A stretch of DNA of 64,000 nt from Roseibium suaedae (GTDB taxonomy: Bacteria > Pseudomonadota > Alphaproteobacteria > Rhizobiales > Stappiaceae). Under the pieces are notes generated by a model. The model did no database searches. It saw only the letters and a program-made list of their open reading frames with translations, and had not been told where the DNA came from. Both the position numbers and the translations under genes were made by a program. The first letter of the stretch is position 1. The number at the start of each line of letters is the position of its first letter. The DNA is taken from positions 586,985 to 650,984 of the forward strand of contig NZ_FRBW01000003.1 in assembly GCF_900142725.1 (NCBI RefSeq), given 5' to 3'. Below, in pieces: positions 57,373 to 64,000 of this stretch.

Positions 57373-59025
57373 TTGCGCCAGGCAGACGAGAGGAAAAAAC
57401 GGAAACGAGAGGAAAAATCCTCGCGTACCCATATTCCGAGTCTTGCCTTCCTACTTGCCAGCCTGCTGATCGCGGTCACAACGGCCTCTCTGGTATTTGT
57501 CGGCTACATCGCTTCTGAAGCCTCACAGTCCCAGGCCATTCAGAGCGAGCACAAGCTGTTCGAAAACACCCTCAATGACCGGGTCCGGCTTGTGATCCGG
57601 GAAGCCTTGCCGATTGCGCGCTCCGACGAAGCGATCAACAAGATCGTCCTGTCCTTCAACATCGACTATGTCCGGGATCAGCTTGGCAAATTGTGGAGCC
57701 AGCATAGCCACAACAGAAGTCTTCTGGTGTCGAGCGACAAGGTGGTGCTGGCAGAATCCTTTGAGGGATACACCCATATCGCCAGGCATCCGCTTGCGGA
57801 TCTGCCATCCCTGATGCCCCTGATGGACGCGGCCCAAAGGCTCTACGAGCGGAACCGGGTCCGGGTTCCGGGCGGCTACAGCCACCGGACATTGCAGGAT
57901 CTGGATCTTTCCAAATATTCTGCCTATGGCCTGGTCACCCTGGACCACAAGCCTGCGGTGGTTGGAATTCTTCCCTTGATGCCGGATGAAGAGAAGGTCC
58001 AGCTTCCGGATGAAAAGACCGTCTTCCTGGTCACGGTCCGCTTTCTGGATGCCGCTTTCATCCGTAGCCTGAACACTCAAATCGGCTTCAAGGGCCTGTC
58101 CTTCATTCCAGGTCCCATCAAGCCGGACTGGGGACCGAACCACTTTCTTCTGGCCGCAGACGGCGAGCCTCTGGGCTCTTTTGTCTGGCAGAGCGAAGCC
58201 CAGAGCAACAGCATCTGGCCAACGGTCATTCCGGTGATCCTGATGCTGGGCGTGACCCTCGCCGCCCTCGCCTTGCTGATCGCCTGGCGCATCGGCCGGC
58301 TGACCCATTCGCTGCAGGCCAGTGAGAGGCAGAACCGCTATCTGGCGCTTCATGACACCCTGAGCGGCCTGCCCAACCGGCTCTATTTCAACCGCATCCT
58401 GACAGCGTCTCTCAAGGCCCTGCCCGGCAAGCCCTTCGCAATCCTTCACTGTGACCTCGACCACTTCAAGACGGTCAACGACACCCATGGGCATGGTGCG
58501 GGCGATATCGTGATCAAGGAAGTTGCCCGCCGGATGCAGGAAATCCTTGGGCGCACCGGCGTCGTCTCCCGCGTCGGCGGTGACGAGTTCATCGTCATCA
58601 TCCGCAAGACCGTGGCCCGTGCCAAGCTGGAAGCCCTTGCCAGCGCGCTGATCCAGGCGACAAATCTCAAGATCCAGATCGATGAGGACGCGTCGGTCCG
58701 GGTGGGACTAAGCGTGGGCATCGCCATTGCGCGGTTCAAGGATCAGGATCTTGAGACCCTGCTCGCGGAAGCAGACAGGGCGCTCTACACGTCCAAGGAA
58801 GCAGGCCGCGGCCTGCTGACTTTCTCCGAACATCCCCATGGCGACGAGCTGAAGGGCGATGAGTTGGCCGCCGAAGTGCTGCGCCGCTCGTCAGGCAAGG
58901 AAAAGTCCCGGACGGACCGGCCAAAGGCAGCAACGCCTCTTGAGTCGGTGGATGAAGATGCCGAGCCCTCTGAAGCCACGCCACCGGCCGCGGGCAAATC
59001 CGGACCGAACCGCAAGGCCGCCTGA
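57373..59025 (+). CDS. Membrane-bound diguanylate cyclase, second copy
   Basis: The protein of about 550 residues matches the first cyclase in plan: cytoplasmic basic N-terminus, helix LAFLLASLLIAVTTASLVFV, periplasmic sensor with LPIARSDEAINKIV (the CHASE4 Trp is replaced), second helix near 300 and GGDEF domain (DTLSGLPNR, RVGGDEFIV). A polar C-terminal tail of about 70 residues follows. I prefer a TTG start at 57373, nine bases after AGGA, because upstream residues look like untranslated sequence; an ATG-started frame reaches 57208. The start is uncertain. Confidence 0.85.
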   Translation: MRQADERKKRKREEKSSRTHIPSLAFLLASLLIAVTTASLVFVGYIASEASQSQAIQSEHKLFENTLNDRVRLVIREALPIARSDEAINKIVLSFNIDYVRDQLGKLWSQHSHNRSLLVSSDKVVLAESFEGYTHIARHPLADLPSLMPLMDAAQRLYERNRVRVPGGYSHRTLQDLDLSKYSAYGLVTLDHKPAVVGILPLMPDEEKVQLPDEKTVFLVTVRFLDAAFIRSLNTQIGFKGLSFIPGPIKPDWGPNHFLLAADGEPLGSFVWQSEAQSNSIWPTVIPVILMLGVTLAALALLIAWRIGRLTHSLQASERQNRYLALHDTLSGLPNRLYFNRILTASLKALPGKPFAILHCDLDHFKTVNDTHGHGAGDIVIKEVARRMQEILGRTGVVSRVGGDEFIVIIRKTVARAKLEALASALIQATNLKIQIDEDASVRVGLSVGIAIARFKDQDLETLLAEADRALYTSKEAGRGLLTFSEHPHGDELKGDELAAEVLRRSSGKEKSRTDRPKAATPLESVDEDAEPSEATPPAAGKSGPNRKAA

Positions 59026-59095
59026 GAGCCAGGGCGCTTTCCGCAAACCTCCGCCGCATCGCGAATTCAGAAAAATACACCCCGAAATGCAAAAC

Positions 59096-59121
59096 GGCCC
59101 CATGCTGCAAGGCATGGGGCC
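59096..59121 (-). terminator. Rho-independent terminator for gor
   Basis: GGCCCCATGC at 59096 pairs with GCATGGGGCC at 59112 across a six-base loop. The minus strand continues with GTTTTGC. It sits between the convergent GGDEF gene and gor. Confidence 0.7.
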
Positions 59122-59153
59122 GCCGGTTTCGTCAGGCTGCGCAGATACTCTGA

Positions 59154-60530
59154 TCAGGCGCGGATGCGGCGGGAGGGTTCGCGCATGGTGACCAGCTCTT
59201 CCGCAGCTGTCGGATGAACGGCAACCGTGCGGTCGAAGTCGGCCTTGGTTGCCCCCATCTGCAGGGTAATGCCAAGGATCTGCGCCAGCTCGCCCGCATC
59301 CGGTCCCATGATATGCACACCCAGAACCTTGTCCGTGTCGGCATTGACGATGATCTTCATCATGGTCCGCTCATCACGGCCCGCCAGGGTGTTCTTCATC
59401 GGGCGGAAACGGGTCGAGTAAATGTCGAGGTTCGGCGAGACTTCGAGTGCCTGCTCTTCGCTGAGGCCGACCGTGCCGAGCTCCGGCTGGGAGAAGACAG
59501 CCGTTGCAATCAGACTGTGATCAACGGTCCAGGGCTTGCCACCGAAGGTGCTGTCGGCAAAGGCATGGCCTTCCCGGATTGCGACCGGCGTCAGAGCCGC
59601 ACGTCCGGTCACATCCCCGACGGCATAGATGGACGGCGCGGTGGAGCGGGACTCCGCATCCACGACGATCTCACCATTGGCGCGCATCTCGACGCCTGCC
59701 TTGTCGAGGCCGAGGCCCTTGGTGTGCGCATCGCGGCCTATGGCATACATGACCTGATCCACAACGAGGGTCAGCCCCTTCTTGCTGGTCACTTCCAGCT
59801 TGCCGTCGTCGCGCTTGACGATCGCGGTCACCACGTCTTCGGTGATGACATTGATGCCCTTTTTGGTGATCTCTTCCTGCAGTGCCACCCGCAGCTCATT
59901 GTCGAAGCCGCGCAGGATGGTCTCACCGCGGTACATCAGATGGGTTTCAGAACCCAGACCATTGAAGATGCCCGCAAACTCGACCGCAATATAACCGCCG
60001 CCAAGCACCAGAACGCTCTCCGGCAGCTTGTCCAGATGGAACGCCTCATTGGAGGTGATGGCGTGTTCGTGACCGGGAATGGACGTGTCCACATTGGGGG
60101 AAGCGCCGACGGCAACCAGAATGGTCTTGGCCGTGAGGGTCTGGCCCGTGGACAGCAAGCGCACCGTGTTGGCGTCTTCCACGACGGCGCGGGTGTCGAA
60201 GGTCTCAACGTTGTGGCGTTCGAGGTTTGCCCGGTACAGGCCTTCAAGACGGGTGATTTCCTTGTCCTTGGCAGCCATCAGCTTCTCCCAGGAGAAGCTC
60301 CGCTCGCCAACGCTCCAGCCAAAGCCTTCCGCGTCCTCGAATTCCTCGGAATAATGGGACGCATAGACAAAAAGCTTCTTGGGCACACAGCCCCGGATGA
60401 CGCAGGTTCCGCCGTAGCGATGCTCTTCGGCAATTGCGACCTTGGCGCCGTGGGAAGCTGCAATGCGGGCAGCCCGCACACCGCCAGACCCTGCACCAAT
60501 CACAAACAGGTCGTAATCAAACTCGCTCAT
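59154..60530 (-). CDS. gor: Glutathione-disulfide reductase
   Basis: The 458-residue flavoprotein reduces oxidised glutathione with NADPH. FAD motif GAGSGGVRAARIAASHGAKV is near residue 10, and the redox disulfide is in GGTCVIRGCVPKKLF near 40. The NADPH motif is GGGYIAVEFAGIFNGLG, and the C-terminal HPTAAEELVTMREP holds the catalytic His. I used the ATG at 60530; the frame extends to 60575. It would support the glutathione peroxidase at the other end of the window and the Atm1-type exporter, but it stands alone here. Confidence 0.95.
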   Translation of the reverse strand: MSEFDYDLFVIGAGSGGVRAARIAASHGAKVAIAEEHRYGGTCVIRGCVPKKLFVYASHYSEEFEDAEGFGWSVGERSFSWEKLMAAKDKEITRLEGLYRANLERHNVETFDTRAVVEDANTVRLLSTGQTLTAKTILVAVGASPNVDTSIPGHEHAITSNEAFHLDKLPESVLVLGGGYIAVEFAGIFNGLGSETHLMYRGETILRGFDNELRVALQEEITKKGINVITEDVVTAIVKRDDGKLEVTSKKGLTLVVDQVMYAIGRDAHTKGLGLDKAGVEMRANGEIVVDAESRSTAPSIYAVGDVTGRAALTPVAIREGHAFADSTFGGKPWTVDHSLIATAVFSQPELGTVGLSEEQALEVSPNLDIYSTRFRPMKNTLAGRDERTMMKIIVNADTDKVLGVHIMGPDAGELAQILGITLQMGATKADFDRTVAVHPTAAEELVTMREPSRRIRA

Positions 60531-60709
60531 CCTAATCCCTTTCATGCTCTGGATGGTCCGGCATTCCCCGGACATTCCGCCACCTCAGGAGCCTGCCCCT
60601 GCCCTGAACCGGTGAGCGGCACATCCACCCGCATGCGGGCAGCGAAGCCAGGCTGCGGACCATCTCACAAAACTGTCGGGCAGTTTGTGGGTCTGCCCAG
60701 ACAAAAAAA

Positions 60710-60730
60710 CAAGGCCGCAAAGCGGCCTTG
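60710..60730 (-). terminator. Rho-independent terminator for the DUF2059 gene
   Basis: CAAGGCCGC-TTT-GCGGCCTTG read on the minus strand is followed by TTTTTTTG. It lies about 50 bases past the DUF2059 stop. Confidence 0.85.
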
Positions 60731-60778
60731 TCCTTCATTCTCTTTCACGAGCCGGTGAATTTCCGGCCGCATGAAACC

Positions 60779-61303
60779 TTACTGCTTCGGAGCTTCAGCG
60801 GCGGTGCGCTTTTCCAGCTCTTCACGCACCATGGCGACCAGCTCGCTCGAGATCTGGTCCTGCCACTGACGGGCCGCACCGATGGCGAGAGCCGTAATGG
60901 TCGGGCCATTGTCGGTCAGCTTGGAGCCAAGCGGAGACTGATAGAAAGCAACGAGCTGCTTCAGCTCTTCTTCGGTGAAGCGGCGCGCCCAGATCTCGTA
61001 GATGGTCTTGTTCAGGTCAGCGCGCTTGGCTGCCAGCTTCAGAGCCACTTCGGAGGTCACATCGACGATTTCCTGGGTCCGGGCCGGGTCTGCCTGCACG
61101 AACAGCGTACGGGTCTGTTCAGCCAGCAGCGGCAGGATGTCGTCGAAGGAGCTCAGGGCCTTGGTTGCGGTCACAACTTCCTTGGCAGCGGCCAGGTGGC
61201 TTTCGGTGAACTCGCTCGTCTGTGCCTGAACCGGAGCGGCAGCCAGAGCAAACATCACGGCGCCAAAGGCAGCAGAAGCGGAAAAAACAGACTTAAGTTT
61301 CAT
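60779..61303 (-). CDS. DUF2059 domain-containing exported protein
   Basis: The 174-residue protein has a signal peptide (SASAAFGAVMFALAAAPVQA) and then the helical DUF2059 domain: YEIWARRFTEEELKQLVAFY and SPLGSKLTDNGP near residues 105-135. The family is common in alphaproteobacteria and its role is unknown, though a periplasmic location is likely. I used the ATG at 61303, which starts the signal peptide; the frame goes to 61351. It is 52 bases downstream of rpiA on the same strand, so the two may be co-transcribed. Confidence 0.88.
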   Translation of the reverse strand: MKLKSVFSASAAFGAVMFALAAAPVQAQTSEFTESHLAAAKEVVTATKALSSFDDILPLLAEQTRTLFVQADPARTQEIVDVTSEVALKLAAKRADLNKTIYEIWARRFTEEELKQLVAFYQSPLGSKLTDNGPTITALAIGAARQWQDQISSELVAMVREELEKRTAAEAPKQ

Positions 61304-61355
61304 TTTAGAACTCCAATGAGGCCGGATCTTCCGCCCGGCCATAAATCTCAAGAAC

Positions 61356-62051
61356 TCACTTCGCAGGTTCGACCACCGTCACGCCCTGCTTGCCTGCCAC
61401 ATAGGCCTTTGCCGCCAAGCCCAGGAACAGACCATGCTCTACCACGCCCGGGATCGCAACCAGGTCGTGCGCCAGCCGGGCAGCGTCCGCGATCCGGCCC
61501 AGATGAGCGTCGAGGATGTAATGTCCACCATCTGTGACAAAAGGATGTTCAGCACCACCACGAAGCACAAGTTTCCCCTGAAGGCCGTTGCGGGCAAAGC
61601 ATGCTTCCACAGCCTTGGTGGTTGCGCCGAGACCGAAAGGATTGACCTCGATCGGCAGCGGGAATGCGCCAAGGCACTCGACCAGCTTGGATTCGTCGGC
61701 AATCACGATCATGCTGAGGGAGGCCGCCGCGACGATCTTCTCGCGCAGCAAGGCACCGCCGCCGCCCTTGACCAGGGTCAGGGCCGGATCAATCTCGTCG
61801 GCCCCATCGATGGTCAGGTCCAGTTCCGGCAGCTCTTCCAGGGTCGCCAGCTTGATGCCTTCGGCCTCTGCAAGTTCGCGGGTACGTTCTGAGGTAGGGA
61901 CGCCAACAACATCAAGGCCGGCGCGCACGCGGGCACCCAGCGCCCGGACGAAATGCTCTGCCGTGGACCCCGTGCCGATGCCAAGCTTCATGCCCGGCTT
62001 CACGTCTTCTGCGGCCCGCTCTGCTGCCAGCCGTTTAAAGTCGTCGCTCAT
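61356..62051 (-). CDS. rpiA: Ribose-5-phosphate isomerase A
   Basis: The 231-residue enzyme interconverts ribose 5-phosphate and ribulose 5-phosphate. Motifs are [15 protein letters not shown] near residue 24, [33 protein letters not shown] near 80-99 and [10 protein letters not shown] used the ATG at 62051 because homology begins there ([13 protein letters not shown]); the frame is open to 62126. Two hairpins lie in its leader (near 62074 and 62099). Confidence 0.95.
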   Translation of the reverse strand: MSDDFKRLAAERAAEDVKPGMKLGIGTGSTAEHFVRALGARVRAGLDVVGVPTSERTRELAEAEGIKLATLEELPELDLTIDGADEIDPALTLVKGGGGALLREKIVAAASLSMIVIADESKLVECLGAFPLPIEVNPFGLGATTKAVEACFARNGLQGKLVLRGGAEHPFVTDGGHYILDAHLGRIADAARLAHDLVAIPGVVEHGLFLGLAAKAYVAGKQGVTVVEPAK

Positions 62052-62386
62052 CGCGCCTCGTCTTTCCCTGCAAGCCGGTCTGAAACACCGGCATGTCACT
62101 TGTGCCTGCGGCCCTTCGGGCAGCACAAGCGCCTGAATTCTGAACGGTCCAGCCTGGCTGGGATCCGGTGCCGCTGATTAGCACGGCTGGAAGGGTCTGG
62201 CCAAGACCTGAGTTCAGTCGTCTCACCTTCCGTCACTTCTCTAAGGCAGAGGGAAGCCATCGCCGAGGGCGTAAAGGCTTGCCCGCCTCTCCCCTGCCCC
62301 TTACAGCTCCCCGGCATGGCCTTGCCTGCCTCTTCGCCCGGAGATAGGGTCGTGCCACCTTCCAATCTTGTTTCAGGACCTTCCCG
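62052..62386. other. Intergenic region between divergent rpiA and gph
   Basis: This 335-base gap contains two hairpins on the rpiA side: GCCGGT/ACCGGC (62074-62092) and CTTGTGC/GCACAAG (62099-62129). No ORF is convincing on either strand. Confidence 0.5.
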
Positions 62387-63061
62387 ATGCCCGTACTGGT
62401 ATTCGATCTCGACGGCACGCTGGTGTCTTCGATGGACGACCTCACCGCGACCCTCAATGCCGTGCTGGTCAAGGCCGGCTATCAGGCGATTGCCCCCGAA
62501 TCCGTTCGCACCATGATCGGACATGGCGCAAAGGTGCTGCTGCAGCGGGGACTGACCGCCAATGGCGTCGACTGGACCGAAGAAAGCCTTGCCCCGCTCT
62601 ACCGGGATTTCCTCGACTATTATGAAGCCAACATCGCCGTACACACCCGCCCCTTCCCTGGCGTGATCGATGCGCTGGAAAGCTTCAGGGCAGAAGGATG
62701 GAAGCTGGCGGTCTGCACCAACAAGGTCGAGCGCCTGACCCTGCCGCTGATGGAGGCGCTGGATCTGACCCGTCATTTCGACACGATTGTCGGCGGTGAC
62801 ACCTTCTCCAAGGCCAAGCCGGACGCAGAACCCGTTCTGGGCGCCATCGCCCGCGCCGGCGGCAGCGCCGATGGATCCATCATGATCGGTGATTCCGTCA
62901 CCGACATTGACGCGGCCCGCGCTGCCCGCATTCCTGTTGTCGCAGTCGATTTCGGCTACACGCCGGTGCCCGTCACCGAACTTGGTCCGGATGTGGTGAT
63001 CTCCCATTTCAATGAGCTGGCCGGCGCCATCTCCCGCATTCGCGCGGATCAGCCCGCCTGA
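62387..63061 (+). CDS. gph: Phosphoglycolate phosphatase
   Basis: The 224-residue protein is a HAD-superfamily hydrolase. Motif I is FDLDGTLVSS at residues 6-15 and motif II is AVCTNKVER near 107-115. Motif III/IV is seen in FSKAKPDAEPVL with IMIGDSVTDIDAARAARIPV near 165-184. The cap domain and GHGAKVLLQRGL fit Gph, which clears 2-phosphoglycolate. HAD specificity is hard to call from sequence alone, so the name is likely rather than certain. Confidence 0.85.
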   Translation: MPVLVFDLDGTLVSSMDDLTATLNAVLVKAGYQAIAPESVRTMIGHGAKVLLQRGLTANGVDWTEESLAPLYRDFLDYYEANIAVHTRPFPGVIDALESFRAEGWKLAVCTNKVERLTLPLMEALDLTRHFDTIVGGDTFSKAKPDAEPVLGAIARAGGSADGSIMIGDSVTDIDAARAARIPVVAVDFGYTPVPVTELGPDVVISHFNELAGAISRIRADQPA

Positions 63062-63123
63062 CGTATCAAATGGCATGGGGGCCAGGCAACAACGTGGCCA
63101 GGCGGCCCAATGACGGCTAGACA

Positions 63124-63182
63124 GATCCGGGTTATCCACTCCCGCGCGCTTTTGACGACGCAGGCCTTGCATAACCCGGATC
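63124..63182. repeat. 12-bp perfect inverted repeat upstream of tRNA-Val
   Basis: GATCCGGGTTAT at 63124-63135 and ATAACCCGGATC at 63171-63182 are exact reverse complements separated by 35 bases. The position is between gph and the tRNA gene. No T-run follows. Confidence 0.6.
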
Positions 63183-63229
63183 AATCCAGTAAATGACCGC
63201 AACCGGCCGGACGGACACCGTCAAGGCAC

Positions 63230-63304
63230 GGGCGATTAGCTCAGCGGGAGAGCACTCCCTTCACACGGGAGGGGTCACTGGTTCAATCCCAGTATCGCCC
63301 ACCA
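63230..63304 (+). tRNA. tRNA-Val (anticodon CAC), CCA encoded
   Basis: A full cloverleaf is visible: acceptor GGGCGAT/ATCGCCC, D-stem GCTC/GAGC, anticodon stem CTCCC/GGGAG with loop TTCACAC (anticodon CAC, reading GUG), and T-arm ACTGG-TTCAATC-CCAGT. Discriminator A is followed by encoded CCA. A 16-base perfect palindrome and phage-like genes lie immediately downstream. Confidence 0.95.
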
Positions 63305-63310
63305 TCTACC

Positions 63311-63360
63311 TCATTGATATCAATGAATTTTCTGCAAGGCGCACAGCGTCAACCTTGCAG
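63311..63360. repeat. Palindromes immediately downstream of tRNA-Val
   Basis: TCATTGATATCAATGA at 63311-63326 is a perfect 16-base palindrome. CTGCAAGG at 63332 and CCTTGCAG at 63353 form a second inverted repeat. Both lie within 60 bases of the tRNA 3' end, where integrase sites often occur. Confidence 0.45.
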
Positions 63361-63476
63361 CAACGAGCAAGAACATTCAGAGAACAAATCGCAAAAGAAC
63401 GGGTTTCTCGTACAAAACCGAGACAGCTCTGTTCTCTGGACGTTCTCAATCGGGCAGCTGCCGGGGTTCATTCTGA

Positions 63477-63833
63477 TCAGGCTCTGCGCAAAAACTCCAT
63501 GATGAAGGCGCGGGACGAATAGAGAGCGAAGGCAGCAGTCAAGAGACCGCCGCCCGCCCACCAAAGGAATCGACCCAGCCGCCCCGCCCCTTGCACCTGA
63601 AGCTGATACTGGCGAACTTCCGCAAGCGTCGGTCCAGAAGCCTCGATACTCCGCTCTACCGCATCAACGCGGCTCTTGAGCGCCAGCATTTCGCCTGACA
63701 TTTCTTCCAGCTTTGCATAGAGACGCCTGCGGCTTTCCGAGGCGGTCTCCTGCTGCGAAGCCAGAATGGACCGGACTTCCCGGAAGCCCTCATCCATCAT
63801 CTTCATCAGAGCCGTATTCACAGTGTCAGTCAT
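63477..63833 (-). CDS. DUF1515-like phage-associated protein
   Basis: The 118-residue product has a coiled-coil region (KMMDEGFREVRSILASQQET, then SRRRLYAKLEEMSGEMLALK) and a C-terminal hydrophobic helix (FLWWAGGGLLTAAFALYSSR). This layout matches DUF1515 proteins, which are seen in rhizobial prophages near lysis genes. I used the ATG at 63833, which overlaps the stop of the next gene by eight bases; the frame extends to 63905. It is probably in a phage lysis cassette. Confidence 0.65.
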   Translation of the reverse strand: MTDTVNTALMKMMDEGFREVRSILASQQETASESRRRLYAKLEEMSGEMLALKSRVDAVERSIEASGPTLAEVRQYQLQVQGAGRLGRFLWWAGGGLLTAAFALYSSRAFIMEFLRRA

Positions 63834-64000
63834 GAACCGGCTCCCAGCCGCAAATGGCCTCACCTTTTTCATTGTGCGCCTGGATCGCCCGCTTCTCCGC
63901 GACAAACTTGCCTGCGATGCTATCCAGATAGATCGGGCGCGACACCTCGCAGAAACTTCCCTCAGGGCTTGCGCACCCAGCGAGACAAGCGCTCATCAAG
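63826..64000 (-). CDS. Probable phage Rz1-like lysis lipoprotein, partial at window edge
   Basis: A minus-strand frame runs in from the right edge and ends at 63826. Its visible part has a lipobox-like CLAGCAS, then GSFCEVSRPIYL and the C-terminal QAHNEKGEAICGWEP. This pattern resembles small phage spanin-type lipoproteins, so the true start lies beyond the window (an ATG at 63996 would leave too short a leader). It overlaps the DUF1515-like gene by eight bases, as in a tight phage operon. Confidence 0.6.
   Translation of the reverse strand, partial: LMSACLAGCASPEGSFCEVSRPIYLDSIAGKFVAEKRAIQAHNEKGEAICGWEPVHD

Noticed and set aside
60710..60730. A riboswitch upstream of gor
   Set aside because: The hairpin with its T-run on the minus strand is a plain terminator for the upstream DUF2059 gene and is not part of the gor leader.
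63193..63522. Plus-strand 109-codon frame spanning tRNA-Val
   Set aside because: It translates the tRNA gene and palindromes, with no start signal or domain.

Overview
The window looks like chromosomal DNA from an alphaproteobacterium of the order Hyphomicrobiales (Rhizobiales). A Stappiaceae-like genome (Roseibium, Stappia or Pannonibacter) is my best guess, but this is inference. The grounds are the high GC content, the rhizobial pcaQ/pcaDCHG arrangement, the znuCB-zur order, a fused CysN/CysC, a DUF2865 protein, the pss-psd pair, and several families of short palindromic intergenic repeats. Most genes are ordinary housekeeping or metabolic genes.

Layout: 1-3.5 kb has the end of a Gfo/Idh/MocA oxidoreductase, an exported glutathione peroxidase and a zinc-uptake operon (znuC-znuB-zur, minus strand) with a candidate Zur box. 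manC follows at 3.7-5.1 kb, then convergent cysDNC for sulfate activation (5.3-8.2 kb). From 8.5 to 15.4 kb there is an aromatic catabolism block: PcaQ, PcaD, PcaC, PcaH, PcaG, PcaB and PobA. Together these convert 4-hydroxybenzoate through protocatechuate to 3-oxoadipate. An AraC-type regulator and a PuuE-type allantoinase follow. 19-24.3 kb carries PadR plus a two-gene RND efflux system. 24.6-26.2 kb makes phosphatidylethanolamine (pssA, psd). 26.4-30.9 kb holds a LysR regulator, a small independent transcription unit, a cysteine-rich ArsR regulator coupled to an Atm1-type ABC exporter, and a ParD/ParE pair.

31-41.9 kb encodes a LysM envelope protein, a LOG protein, RarD, citramalate synthase, a GFA-GFA-proline iminopeptidase operon, CysS and an L,D-transpeptidase. 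42-45.7 kb has a BigR/SqrR-like ArsR protein, CreA, and an unusual metallo-beta-lactamase-fold protein divergent from a MarR regulator. 45.8-63.1 kb has DUF2865, GltX, an MFS transporter, NadE, a receiver protein, class II DAHP synthase, a VIT1-type transporter, a gamma-glutamylcyclotransferase-like protein, two tandem diguanylate cyclases, glutathione reductase, DUF2059, RpiA and Gph. A tRNA-Val(CAC) gene at 63.2 kb is followed, on the minus strand, by two phage-like genes that run off the window and probably mark a prophage edge.

No single locus is clearly a new system. The signals I find most worth checking are a four-copy array with an exact 21-bp period upstream of pobA, the ArsR/Atm1 unit with a perfect operator-like palindrome and an overlapping TTG start, the MBL-fold protein that has lost half its metal site, the orphan persulfide-sensor-like ArsR protein, and the phage-like tail beside tRNA-Val.
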